From an uncultured Lachnospiraceae bacterium (lineage in GTDB: Bacteria > Bacillota > Clostridia > Lachnospirales > Lachnospiraceae), in assembly GCA_902781215.1 (NCBI GenBank), contig CACZIO010000024.1, positions 1-42,282 of the forward strand: a stretch of 42,282 nucleotides of DNA, written 5' to 3'. Of this stretch, positions 18,887-26,832 are shown one piece after another. Under the pieces are notes generated by a model. The model did not search any database. It saw nothing but the letters and a program-made list of their open reading frames with translations, and was not told the origin of the DNA. Numbering within the stretch: position 1 is the stretch's first letter; every line of letters starts with the position of its first letter. The translations under genes were made by a program, and so were the position numbers.

Positions 18887-20260
18887 TCATCCCCGTGTGG
18901 AAACACTTGCTGTCTTCTTTTTTCCCCAGCGGATCCGGAAATATGCGATCTCAATGATACAGCAGCTGACCCAGCCGACGGGATATCCGAAGCCGACGAT
19001 CAAAGGGGTGTTGGCCACGAACCGGGTCATGATAAAGAGGTAGATCTGGCGGAGCACCACGAAGCAGCTCAGCATGATCACCATGGGCCCGCGTGCGTCG
19101 CCGCGTCCCCGCAGTCCTCCTGCCAGAACGTGGTTCACGCAGTTGAAAAGGATGAAAAAGACATTGGCCCGCAGAAAGAGAACGCCGTAGTCTATGACAG
19201 ACTGATCCTGCGTAAAAAGGGCTGTCGCCGGCGCCGCCAGGACGAACAGGGCGATCGCGACAAAGACCATGACCGCCTCCGTGAAGGCGACCGTGATAAA
19301 GGTCCCGCGGTTGGCGCGTTCCTCATTGCCGGCCCCCATGTTCTGGCCGACGAAAGTGGTCGAGGCCATGGACATGCTCTGCATGGGCAGCATCATGAAC
19401 TGATCCAGCTTGTTGTAGCAGCTCCAGCCTGCCATGCAGGCCGAGCCGAAATAGTTGACATAGGACTGGACAAAGACATTGGAGATCGAGGTGATGACCG
19501 ACTGGATCCCGGCGGGCATGCCGACCGAAAAGATCTGGCGGGTCACCGCTGGGTCGATATGGAGGTCGCGCCAGACGAGCCGGTAGATGTCCCGCGACCT
19601 GGTGAGCAGCAAAAGCGTCAGTCCCGCTGAAATAAACTGGGACAGAATCGTCGCATAGGCCACGCCCGCGATCCCGCCGTGGAAAACGATCACGAAGACC
19701 AGGTCCAGGATGATGTTGAGGATGCTGGTCAGGGCCAGGAACATCAGTGGCCTGGTGGAGTCTCCCACCGCGCGCAGGATCCCGCTCCCGATGTTGTAGA
19801 CCAGGAGTCCCGAGATTCCGGCGAAGTAGATCCGCAGATAGACCGCGGCGTCCGTCATGACGTCCTCCGGCGTCGCCATCAGCCGCAGCATGGGCCGCAC
19901 CCACACGAGGCCGATGATCGTGAAGAGCACGCAGATCACAAAGGTCAGCGCCATCGTCGTCTCCACGGCCGTGTGGAGCTTTTTCATATCCCGCGCCCCG
20001 AAGTGCCGGGCGATCACCACGCCCGCCCCGACGGAGAATCCGTTGAAAAAGAAGACCATAATGTTGACGATCATCGCCGTCGAGCCGACCGCCGCCAGGG
20101 CCTCCGTGCTGACAAAGCGGCCGACGACCACTGAGTCCACGGTGTTGTAGAGCATCTGGAAGAGATTCCCGACCATCAGAGGCAGGGAAAAGAGGATGAC
20201 CTGGCTGAGGATCGGGCCCGTGGTCATGTCCCGGGTCCGGGTTTTTGAGGCTGCGTTCAT
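18887..20260 (-). CDS. MATE family efflux transporter
   Basis: At 457 residues with about 12 hydrophobic segments this is a full-length multidrug and toxic-compound extrusion transporter. The N-terminal TTGPILSQVILFSLPLMVGN and the YNTVDSVVVGRFVSTEALAAVG block are typical of the NorM/DinF-like subgroup found in Clostridia, and the GLRGRGDARGPM motif comes late in the protein. It would exchange Na+ or H+ for cationic drugs or metabolites across the membrane; the substrate is unknown. The start at 20260 is the first methionine with the conserved N-terminus. It opens a same-strand series with the HD and cls genes. Confidence 0.94.
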   Translation of the reverse strand: MNAASKTRTRDMTTGPILSQVILFSLPLMVGNLFQMLYNTVDSVVVGRFVSTEALAAVGSTAMIVNIMVFFFNGFSVGAGVVIARHFGARDMKKLHTAVETTMALTFVICVLFTIIGLVWVRPMLRLMATPEDVMTDAAVYLRIYFAGISGLLVYNIGSGILRAVGDSTRPLMFLALTSILNIILDLVFVIVFHGGIAGVAYATILSQFISAGLTLLLLTRSRDIYRLVWRDLHIDPAVTRQIFSVGMPAGIQSVITSISNVFVQSYVNYFGSACMAGWSCYNKLDQFMMLPMQSMSMASTTFVGQNMGAGNEERANRGTFITVAFTEAVMVFVAIALFVLAAPATALFTQDQSVIDYGVLFLRANVFFILFNCVNHVLAGGLRGRGDARGPMVIMLSCFVVLRQIYLFIMTRFVANTPLIVGFGYPVGWVSCCIIEIAYFRIRWGKKKTASVSTRG

Positions 20261-20351
20261 GGATGGTGTGTTCCTTTACGTGGGTATTGCAGACCCGCAT
20301 TTATCTTTAACTTTTACATCTGCATCTTACCACAGCCGTCAGATACTTGCA

Positions 20352-20405
20352 CGCCCGAAAGGGCGCGCAAAACCCCGCAGGGTTCCAAGCGGAATCCCTG
20401 CGGGG
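20352..20405 (-). terminator. Terminator of the hydCBA operon
   Basis: On the minus strand a strong stem (CCCCGCAGGG with CCCTGCGGGG, 20405-20373, loop region TTCCGCTTGGAA partly paired) is followed by TTTTGCGCG. A second small stem CGCCC-TTTC-GGGCG follows at 20365-20352. It lies about 70 nt past the hydA stop. The T-run is short, so termination may need both hairpins. Confidence 0.7.
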
Positions 20406-20456
20406 CTATTCATTGTTTCCCTATGCGGTTCTCCCTCCGGTCCGGAATGAACCGGT

Positions 20457-20477
20457 CAGAACCGTCCCTGGTGGTTA
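20457..20477. repeat. Dispersed repeat copy at the hydA stop codon
   Basis: GAACCGTCCC at 20459-20468 is followed by TGGTGGTTA. On the minus strand the hydA stop TAA (20477-20475) is followed at once by CCACCAGGGACGGTTC, the same arrangement as at hisC. Confidence 0.7.
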
Positions 20478-22220
20478 TGCCCTGGGCGTATAGGTGGTGT
20501 GGAGCAGGCTGTGGGCCTTGGCCTTGCCGGGTGCCTCGAGGTACTCGTCGTAGAGCATCTCGCAGACGGGGCTCTCGTGTGAGCAGCGAAGCTCGTTGTC
20601 CTTGTCCTCGTTGTAGAGGACTGCAGACCGCAGGCCCTTGAGATCGACGTAGTTGCGGACACTGTCGGACTGGACAGGCTGGCCGCCGCCGTTGATACAG
20701 CCGCCGGGACATGCCATGATCTCGATAAAGAGATAGTTCTTCTCTCCGCTCTGGATCATGTCGATGACCTTGCGGGCGTTGCCCAGGCCGGAGGCGACAC
20801 AGACGTCGACTTCCGCGCCGTTGATGCGGTAGGTGGCTTCCTTGATGCCCTGGGTTCCGCGGACATCCATGAAGTCGATCTTCTCGTTGGTGCCGTCCAG
20901 GATGTTGGCTGCGGTACGAAGGGCCGCCTCCATGACACCGCCGGTCGCGCCGAAGATCTTGCCGGCACCGGATGCAATGTCGAAGGGATTGTCAAAGTCC
21001 TCGCCCGCGAGATCTTTGAAGACAATGCCCGCGCCCTTGATCATGCGGGAGAGTTCTCTCGTGGTGAGGGCGACGTCGACATCCGGGATACCCTGCTGGG
21101 AGAGCTCAGGACGTGTGACCTCGAACTTCTTGGCCGTGCAGGGGATGACGGAGACCACGAACAGATCCTTGGGATCGATGTGGTTCTTCTGGCAGTAGTA
21201 GCTCTTGAGGATGGCGCCGAACATGCCCTGCGGGGATTTGCAGGTGGACAGGTGCGGCAGCATCTGAGGATAGTTGTGCTCCATGAACTTGATCCAGCCG
21301 GGGCAGCAGGACGTGAACATGGGAAGGGGCGCCTTGTCAAGCTTCTTGGAGGTGATGCGCTCGATGAGCTCGTTGGCCTCCTCCAGAATGGTGAGGTCGG
21401 CGGTGACGTTCATGTTGAAGACCTCGACGTCGCCCAGCATGCGGATGGCCTGGACCATCTGTCTCTCCACATGGGTTCCCGGAGGCATGTCGAAGCACTC
21501 GCCCAGGGTCGCCGCGATGGAGGGAGCGGTGAAGAAGACGACCTTCTTCTGAGGATCCGCGATGGCATCCCAGACATCGTCGATGTTGCTCTTCTCATAG
21601 AGGGCACCGACGGGACATGCGACGATACACTGGCCGCAGCCGACGCAGCTGGTGGTATCCAGGCCCTGGTCGAAGGGAGATCCTACGCGGACATCATAGC
21701 CGCGGCGGATCTGGCCGATGGCGCCGACGGTCTGCACGTTGTTGCAGGCGGAGACGCAGCGCAGGCACTGGATGCACTTGTTCTGGTCGCGGACGACATA
21801 GGGTGTCTTGTCGTCGATCTCATAGGCAGGCTCTTCGCCCTTGAAGTGGTCTTCATCAATGCCGTAGTCGTAAGCCAGCTTCTGCAGCTCGCAGTGGTTG
21901 CCGCGCACGCAGGAGAGGCATTTTTTGCGGTGGGTGGACAGGATCAGCTCGATCGTGGTCTTTCTGGAAGCGCGGACCGCAGCTGTGTTGGTCAGAACCT
22001 CCAGTCCCTCCTCGACCGGGTAGGTGCAGGCCGCCGTCAGACCCTTCCTGCCCTTGATCTCGACGACGCAGACGCGGCATGCGCCGATGCAGTTGATATC
22101 CTTGAGATAGCAGAGAGAGGGGATCTCAATGTTTGCCATCTTGGCCGCCTGCAGGATGCTGGTGCCCTCCGGAACAGTGACCGGGATATCATTGATCTTT
22201 AAATTAATCATTTTTTTCAT
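20475..22220 (-). CDS. hydA: [FeFe] hydrogenase catalytic subunit, bifurcating type
   Basis: HydA reduces protons or oxidises H2 at the H-cluster. The 581-residue subunit has an N-terminal plant-type [2Fe-2S] domain (Cys37, 48, 51, 65), the His/Cys cluster motif in CLSCVRGNHCELQ, and two [4Fe-4S] motifs, CIQCLRCVSAC and CVGCGQCIVAC. All three H-cluster signatures are intact: TSCCPGW (about 303), IPCTAKKFE (about 360) and MACPGGCINGGGQP (about 500). A short C-terminal extension ends in CSHESPVCEMLYDEYL. With hydB and hydC just upstream it forms an NAD- and ferredoxin-linked electron-bifurcating complex. The ATG at 22220 follows hydB by 17 nt, with GGAGGG 10 nt ahead. Maturation needs HydE (present at 4903), HydF and HydG. 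Confidence 0.97.
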   Translation of the reverse strand: MKKMINLKINDIPVTVPEGTSILQAAKMANIEIPSLCYLKDINCIGACRVCVVEIKGRKGLTAACTYPVEEGLEVLTNTAAVRASRKTTIELILSTHRKKCLSCVRGNHCELQKLAYDYGIDEDHFKGEEPAYEIDDKTPYVVRDQNKCIQCLRCVSACNNVQTVGAIGQIRRGYDVRVGSPFDQGLDTTSCVGCGQCIVACPVGALYEKSNIDDVWDAIADPQKKVVFFTAPSIAATLGECFDMPPGTHVERQMVQAIRMLGDVEVFNMNVTADLTILEEANELIERITSKKLDKAPLPMFTSCCPGWIKFMEHNYPQMLPHLSTCKSPQGMFGAILKSYYCQKNHIDPKDLFVVSVIPCTAKKFEVTRPELSQQGIPDVDVALTTRELSRMIKGAGIVFKDLAGEDFDNPFDIASGAGKIFGATGGVMEAALRTAANILDGTNEKIDFMDVRGTQGIKEATYRINGAEVDVCVASGLGNARKVIDMIQSGEKNYLFIEIMACPGGCINGGGQPVQSDSVRNYVDLKGLRSAVLYNEDKDNELRCSHESPVCEMLYDEYLEAPGKAKAHSLLHTTYTPRA

Positions 22221-22237
22221 TTTTATTCATCCCTCCA

Positions 22238-24133
22238 TTATTCCATATAGACAGCATCGAACTTGCAGTTCTGCTTGCACAGGCCGCACTTGATGCAGGT
22301 GTCGACATCGATATGGTGAGGCTCCTTGACATTGCCGCTGATAGCAGCCACAGGACAGTTCCTCGCGCAGAGCGTGCAGCCCTTGCACTTGTCGGGATCA
22401 ATCTGATAGTGCAGCAGGTCTTTGCACTTCTTGGCGGCACATCTCTTGTTGACGATGTGGTCGACATATTCCTCGCGGAAATAGCGGAGCGTGGAGGTGA
22501 CCGGGTTGGAAGCGGTCTGGCCCAGCGCGCAGAGGCAGGACACCTTCATGTGGGCAGCCAGCTCCTCGATCTTGTCGAGCTCCTCCAGGGTCGCGTGGCC
22601 CTTGGTGATGTCATCGAGCATCTGGAGCAGACGGTGCGTGCCGATCCTGCAGGGCGAACATTTGCCGCAGGACTCCTCGCAGATGAACTCCATGTAGAAC
22701 TTGGCGATATCCACCATGCAGGTGTCTTCGTCCATGACAATCAGTCCGCCGGAGCCCATCATGGAGCCGATCCTGGCCAGGCTCTCGTAGTCGATCGGTG
22801 TGTCGATGTGGACAGACGGAATACATCCGCCGGAAGGACCGCCGGTCTGGGCAGCCTTGAACTTCTTGCCGTTGGGAATGCCGCCGCCGATCTCCTCGAT
22901 GATCTCGCGCAGGGTGGTGCCCATGGGAACTTCGACCAGGCCGACATTGGTGATCTTGCCGCCGACCGCGAAGACCTTGGTGCCCTTGGACGTCTCGGTA
23001 CCGATGGAGGAATACCAGTCCGCGCCCTTGAGGATGATCTGGGCTACGTTGGCATAGGTCTCGACGTTGTTGAGGATCGTAGGCTTCTGGAAGAGGCCCT
23101 TGACCGCCGGGAACGGAGGACGGGGACGCGGCTCGCCGCGCTTGCCTTCGATGGAGGTCATCAGCGCCGTCTCCTCGCCGCAGACGAAAGCGCCTGCGCC
23201 CAGGCGGATATCAACGTCGAAGCTGAAGTCTGTGCGGAAAATGTTGTTGCCGAGCAGGCCGTACTCACGTGCCTGTTTGATGGCGATCTGCAGACGCTGG
23301 ACCGCGATGGGATACTCGGCACGGACATAGATATAACCCTGGCTGGCGCCGATCGCGTAGCCCGCGATGGCCATAGCCTCGAGCACTGCATGGGGATCGC
23401 CCTCCAGAATGGAGCGGTCCATGAATGCGCCGGGGTCGCCTTCGTCCGCGTTGCAGCAGACGTACTTGATATCAGATTTGGTGGCTTTACAGAAAGCCCA
23501 CTTGCGGCCGGTCGGGAATCCCGCGCCGCCGCGGCCGCGCAGGCCGGAGGCCAGCATGGTGTCGATGACCTGATCCTGGGTCATCTCGGTGAGGACCTTG
23601 TGCAGGGCGAAATAGCCGTCCAGCGCAATATACTCCTCAATGTTCTCAGGGTCGATCACGCCGCAGTTCTTGAGCGCGATGCGCATCTGTTTGGCGTAGA
23701 ACTTGGTCTGGCTCAGCGGAAGGATCTCACCGTCCTCATGGACGGTCTCGGGATACAGGAGGTCCTTGCAGATATTGCCGCCCACGATGTGCTCATCGAC
23801 GATCCTCTTGGCGCCCTCGGGTGTGGTCTGGGAATAGAAACATCCCTCCGGATAGACGATGCAGATCGGGCCGAGTGCGCACAGGCCGAAACATCCGGTC
23901 TTGACGACCAGGACATCCTCGACCTTCTTGGCCTTGAGCTCTTTCTCCAGAGCCTCAATGACCTTGTGGCTGCCGGAGGAGGTACATCCGGTACCGCCGC
24001 AGACCAGGATCTGCTTGCGGTATGCCGTGTGCTTCGCCATTTCTTCCGCCTGCGAAGCCACCAGCTTACGGACCATGACCAGCTCCTGATTTTTTTGTTT
24101 GATTTCCGTGAGCCTGTTCAATGTCATTGTCAT
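22238..24133 (-). CDS. hydB: NuoF-like flavoprotein subunit of the bifurcating hydrogenase
   Basis: The 631-residue subunit binds NAD(H) through FMN and passes electrons to HydA. It has an N-terminal thioredoxin-like [2Fe-2S] domain (CGGTGCTSSG and CFGLCALGP). The NuoF core follows with the FMN/NAD signature LRGRGGAGFPTGRKW and CNADEGDPGAFMDR. Then come an SLBB region, the [4Fe-4S] motif ESCGKCSPCRIG, and a C-terminal two-cluster ferredoxin domain (CKGCTLCARNCP, CIKCGLCKQNC). This five-part layout is that of HydB/HndC, not of complex I NuoF, which lacks both end domains. Its start at 24133 is 3 nt past the hydC stop and uses GAGGAGGTG in the hydC end, so translation is coupled. Confidence 0.96.
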   Translation of the reverse strand: MTMTLNRLTEIKQKNQELVMVRKLVASQAEEMAKHTAYRKQILVCGGTGCTSSGSHKVIEALEKELKAKKVEDVLVVKTGCFGLCALGPICIVYPEGCFYSQTTPEGAKRIVDEHIVGGNICKDLLYPETVHEDGEILPLSQTKFYAKQMRIALKNCGVIDPENIEEYIALDGYFALHKVLTEMTQDQVIDTMLASGLRGRGGAGFPTGRKWAFCKATKSDIKYVCCNADEGDPGAFMDRSILEGDPHAVLEAMAIAGYAIGASQGYIYVRAEYPIAVQRLQIAIKQAREYGLLGNNIFRTDFSFDVDIRLGAGAFVCGEETALMTSIEGKRGEPRPRPPFPAVKGLFQKPTILNNVETYANVAQIILKGADWYSSIGTETSKGTKVFAVGGKITNVGLVEVPMGTTLREIIEEIGGGIPNGKKFKAAQTGGPSGGCIPSVHIDTPIDYESLARIGSMMGSGGLIVMDEDTCMVDIAKFYMEFICEESCGKCSPCRIGTHRLLQMLDDITKGHATLEELDKIEELAAHMKVSCLCALGQTASNPVTSTLRYFREEYVDHIVNKRCAAKKCKDLLHYQIDPDKCKGCTLCARNCPVAAISGNVKEPHHIDVDTCIKCGLCKQNCKFDAVYME

Positions 24134-24136
24134 GGC

Positions 24137-24628
24137 TTACACCTCCTCGTAGTAGGAATCAATGATCTTTACCGCTGACTCCGGCGTGCACTTGCCGTAC
24201 ACTTCTCCATCCACGGTCATGACCGGTGCAAGCCCGCAGGCACCAAGACAGCGGCAGCTGTCAATGGAGAAAAATCCGTCTTCCGTGCACTCACCGGCCT
24301 TGATTCCCAGCCGCTCCTCGAGCGCTGCGAGAATCTTGTCCGCGCCCTTGACGTAGCAGGCCGTTCCAAGACATACACTGACCGTATGCTCGCCCTTGGG
24401 CGTCAGGGTAAACTGCGAGTAAAATGTTGCGACACCGAACACCTGGGAGAGCGGAACGCCCATCTCCTCCGCGATGATCTCCTGTACCTCTCTGGGCAGA
24501 TAACCGTAGATTCCCTGCGCCTCCTGAAGTACGGGCATCATTGCTCCGGGCTGGTCCTTGTGAGCTTTGATGAATTTACGAAGCTCCCGTTCCTGTTTTG
24601 GTGTTCCCCGAAAAGCAACCTTAGCCAT
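24137..24628 (-). CDS. hydC: NuoE-like [2Fe-2S] subunit of the bifurcating hydrogenase
   Basis: This 163-residue protein has the helical N-terminus and thioredoxin-like [2Fe-2S] domain of NuoE/HndA/HydC. The four ligands lie in CLGTACYVKGAD and CRCLGACGLAP, and the segment VPLSQVFGVATFYSQF is typical of the family. It passes electrons between the flavoprotein and other clusters of the hydrogenase. It is first in the operon hydC-hydB-hydA. ATG at 24628 has AAAGGAGATGG upstream, the strongest ribosome site in the cluster. Its promoter should lie in the 0.5-kb divergent spacer shared with the TetR gene. Confidence 0.95.
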   Translation of the reverse strand: MAKVAFRGTPKQERELRKFIKAHKDQPGAMMPVLQEAQGIYGYLPREVQEIIAEEMGVPLSQVFGVATFYSQFTLTPKGEHTVSVCLGTACYVKGADKILAALEERLGIKAGECTEDGFFSIDSCRCLGACGLAPVMTVDGEVYGKCTPESAVKIIDSYYEEV

Positions 24629-24835
24629 CGATTACCATCTCCTTTCCAGAAACAACATACAACACACTGCGCCTGTGCCGATTGATTCCACTCCCGCTTC
24701 TGTTCATGACCCGTCCGCTTGTCCAGCGGCCGCACGGACCATGATTTTCCGGCAGGATGTCCAAAAAAAGACAGAATCTCCCCATCCGGCACAGAGCCAT
24801 TTGTTAGATTTTACACTATTATTCCTTTTATTAAA

Positions 24836-24855
24836 ACCTTTTTGGTTAAAAAGGT
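24836..24855. promoter_or_regulatory. Perfect palindrome next to the hydCBA promoter
   Basis: ACCTTTTTGGTTAAAAAGGT has perfect 8-bp arms and a 4-nt centre. It abuts the putative -35 box of the hydCBA promoter on the minus strand, a position suited to a regulator. It could alternatively act as an RNA hairpin. Confidence 0.45.
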
Positions 24856-24900
24856 GGTATTTTTACAGAAACAGACGGTTATTTTCAGCATTTTCAACAA

Positions 24901-24919
24901 ATGTCGGAAACTCTGACAT
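24901..24919. promoter_or_regulatory. Dyad, candidate TetR-family operator
   Basis: The 19-bp sequence ATGTCGGAAACTCTGACAT is symmetric at 8 of 9 positions about a central base (ATGTCnGAxxxTCnGACAT). Its size suits a TetR-family dimer, and the TetR-family gene starts 218 bp away on the plus strand. The assignment is inferred from position and symmetry only. Confidence 0.4.
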
Positions 24920-24933
24920 AATAATCTATTTGA

Positions 24934-25054
24934 ACCACCCGGGACGGTTCTCGTGGTACATTTGCAAAAAAAAACGGCAGGGACAGCCCCTGGGACGGTT
25001 CTTTCTGGGCAAAAAACATTTAGCCAAAATCTCCTGGAACAGTTCTCCCAGGCG
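24934..25054. repeat. Three tandem copies of the dispersed GGGACGGTTC repeat
   Basis: Copies lie at 24934-24957 (arms ACCAC/GTGGT around GGGACGGTTCTC), about 24977-25010 (GGGACGGTTC at 24992-25001) and 25032-25054 (CCTGG/CCAGG arms around a diverged GGAACAGTTCT). They sit directly upstream of the TetR-gene promoter. Confidence 0.7.
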
Positions 25055-25064
25055 GTACAGCGGA

Positions 25065-25093
25065 TTGCCTATGCCCGTTGGAAATGATAAGAT
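25065..25093 (+). promoter_or_regulatory. Predicted promoter of the TetR-family gene
   Basis: TTGCCT (25065-25070), a 17-nt spacer and TAAGAT (25088-25093) give a sigma-A-like promoter with a leader of about 35 nt to the ATG at 25137. Confidence 0.55.
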
Positions 25094-25136
25094 ATTTCTG
25101 CCGGATCATTCCGGCTGAAGGGGGGAGCATCCTACG

Positions 25137-25847
25137 ATGAATGAACGTTTTTTTGATTTAAAAAAGGCCCGTCAGGACCAGATCATCAACGGCGCGATGC
25201 GGATCTTCGCGGAGAACGGCTACAAGCACGCCAGCACGGACGAAATGGTCGCGGCGGCCGGCATCAGCAAGGGCCTGCTCTTCCACTATTTCAAGAGCAA
25301 AAAGGGAACCTGGCTCTTCCTCTACGAATACTGCACCCGCTATATGCTCCTGGAGCTGCGCGAAGCTGACCGCCGTCAGGGCTGTGATTTCTTCGAGATG
25401 TACCGGCAGCTGGTCCGGGTCGACGCAGCTGTCCTGAAAAAATACCCCTGGCTCCCGCTCTTTCTCAAGCGGGCGGACGAAGAAGCGGAAAAGATCAAAC
25501 TGGCAGCGGACCTCCCGGACGGCCTGCTGCGTGAGACCGCCCGCCACAGGGATGTCCTCCTGCAGGAAGCAGGCCGGCCGCCTTTTTTGTCCGATGAGGA
25601 TATCGCCACCCTCGAGCAGATGCTGGAATACACCCGCTTCGGCCTCCTGCGCGAACTCCTGAAAAAGGAGGACGACGCGGCCGGCCAGGCACACGTGTCC
25701 TCCTCTTCTATTGCTTCTTCTGTCTCCAGTGCTTACCCTGATTCTCCTGCGGCGTCTTCGTCTTCCGCAGCACCGAAGCCGCTCCACGAGTCCTACTCGC
25801 AGCAGCTGACGAAATACATCCGCACACTGCACAAGATGAACCGGTAG
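25137..25847 (+). CDS. TetR/AcrR family transcriptional regulator
   Basis: The 236-residue protein has a TetR N-terminal helix-turn-helix (residues about 15-60: QIINGAMRIFAENGYKHAST, then VAAAGISKGLLFHYFKSKK). The C-terminal ligand domain is less conserved. A Ser/Ala-rich stretch of about 35 residues interrupts the C-terminal part (near 185-220), and the final helix YSQQLTKYIRTLHKMN matches the common Firmicute ending of such regulators. GGGGGGAG precedes the ATG by 8-12 nt. It is divergent from hydCBA and convergent with an ABC-ATPase remnant. It may control itself or the hydrogenase operon through dyads in the spacer; the ligand is unknown. Confidence 0.9.
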   Translation: MNERFFDLKKARQDQIINGAMRIFAENGYKHASTDEMVAAAGISKGLLFHYFKSKKGTWLFLYEYCTRYMLLELREADRRQGCDFFEMYRQLVRVDAAVLKKYPWLPLFLKRADEEAEKIKLAADLPDGLLRETARHRDVLLQEAGRPPFLSDEDIATLEQMLEYTRFGLLRELLKKEDDAAGQAHVSSSSIASSVSSAYPDSPAASSSSAAPKPLHESYSQQLTKYIRTLHKMNR

Positions 25848-25860
25848 TTTTGGTCGTTTT

Positions 25861-26607
25861 TTACAGCCGGATCCTGAGGATGTTCATTTCCTCGATGTCA
25901 TCGAATTCATATTCGATCTCTGAAGTGATCGCCCTGATGACCCCGACGGCGAGACTCTGCCCACCGTCCAGGGGATCGTAAGGGTCTCCGCCATAGCAGA
26001 TCTTCACCGTCAGCTCATCGTCTGCCTCTGCATACTGTATATCCACTGTGACCGGATAGCCTTTCCCGGACTGTTCCAGATGCGGGATCAGGGAAAGCAT
26101 GACTATTTCCTCAAATGCAGACCACATTCTGGAGATCCTGGCCCGGTCGAACATGTTGTCCGCGCCGTACTTCTGCATCGCCGAAAATGCGCCCGGATAA
26201 TCAAAGCTTTCCGCCGCATCGATCCGCAGGGACAGCGTCCGGACGCCCCGGATGAACCTGCGGGTGTTTTCCATGCGCGGATGCTCAAAGATCTGCTCCG
26301 GCGTTCCATCCTCACAGATTCCGCCCTCATCCATGTAGAACACCCTGGTCGAGATCTCCCGCGCGAAACGCAGCTCATGCGTGACGATCAGCATGGTCAT
26401 GCCCCGCCTGGCAAGATTTCTGATTACGATCTGTACCTCGGAGATGGTCGACGGATCCAGCGCCGACGTCGGCTCGTCAAAGAGCATGATCCTGGGCTCC
26501 ATGATAACGGCCCTGGCGATGGCCGCGCGCTGCTGCTGACCTCCGGACAGCTCCTCCGGATACCGATCCGCCTTGTCCGCCAGTCCGACCGCACTCAAAA
26601 GCTCCAT
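25861..26607 (-). pseudogene. 5'-truncated amino-acid ABC transporter ATPase with C-terminal extra domain
   Basis: The 248-residue frame retains the ABC signature LSGGQQQRAAIARA, Walker B IMLFDEPTSALDP and the H-loop VTHELRFAREI, but starts just before the signature. Walker A and the first 110 or so residues are gone. The in-frame codons upstream (QAAKKGMELLSAVGLADKA) still look like the family until about 26625, then become unrelated and stop at 26658-26656, so the break is near 26625-26635. After the ATPase comes an extra region of about 120 residues whose pattern (FEEIVMLSLIPHL, VTVDIQYAEADDELTVKICY, DPYDPLDGG) resembles a degenerate RsbW-type HATPase fold. Without Walker A it cannot bind ATP normally. 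No permease gene is adjacent. Confidence 0.8.
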
Positions 26608-26727
26608 TCCTTTCTTTGCAGCCTGTAGAGGTGGGGGAATTCTTGCTGTTACTTGTTAAAAGAAATACTCTTCGGCGGCAAAGACAGGCTCAAATCTACA
26701 ACTCGTGTATAAACTTTCATCGAGTAA

Positions 26728-26776
26728 AAAGGGGATACTCTCCCGGGGCAAAATCCCGCCGGAGAATATCCCCTTT
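26728..26776 (-). terminator. Terminator of the surface-protein gene
   Basis: A long stem pairs AAAGGGGATA (26728-26737) with TATCCCCTTT (26767-26776) and continues inward as TCTCC/GGAGA and CGGG/CCCG. On the minus strand it is followed by TTACTCG after the T-run of the stem, about 55 nt past the stop of the gene at 26833. It also insulates the ABC remnant from upstream transcription. Confidence 0.9.
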
Positions 26777-26832
26777 CCTCAATTTGTGATCAATTCCTTA
26801 TGGAGGGCCTGACTGGTCATTTGTGAAGGACT

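Larger units (their letters stand above)
24629..25136. other. Divergent regulatory region, hydCBA and tetR-family gene
   Basis: This 508-bp gap is AT-rich in its middle (24800-24930), unlike the rest of the window. It holds a weak candidate promoter for hydCBA on the minus strand: TTTTAA (24836-24831), 17 nt, TAAAAT (24813-24808). It also holds two dyads (24836-24855 and 24901-24919), three dispersed repeat copies (24934-25054) and the TetR-gene promoter (25065-25093). No convincing Rex operator or coding sequence is seen. Confidence 0.6.

Noticed and set aside
22313-24178. Plus-strand open frame (621 codons) across hydB
   Set aside because: Antisense shadow of a clearly conserved hydrogenase subunit gene; no domain or ribosome site.
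24800-24930. Rex operator for the hydrogenase operon
   Set aside because: TTGTTAGATTTTACACTA is only a poor half-match to TTGTTAAnnnnTTAACAA; the second half-site is missing.
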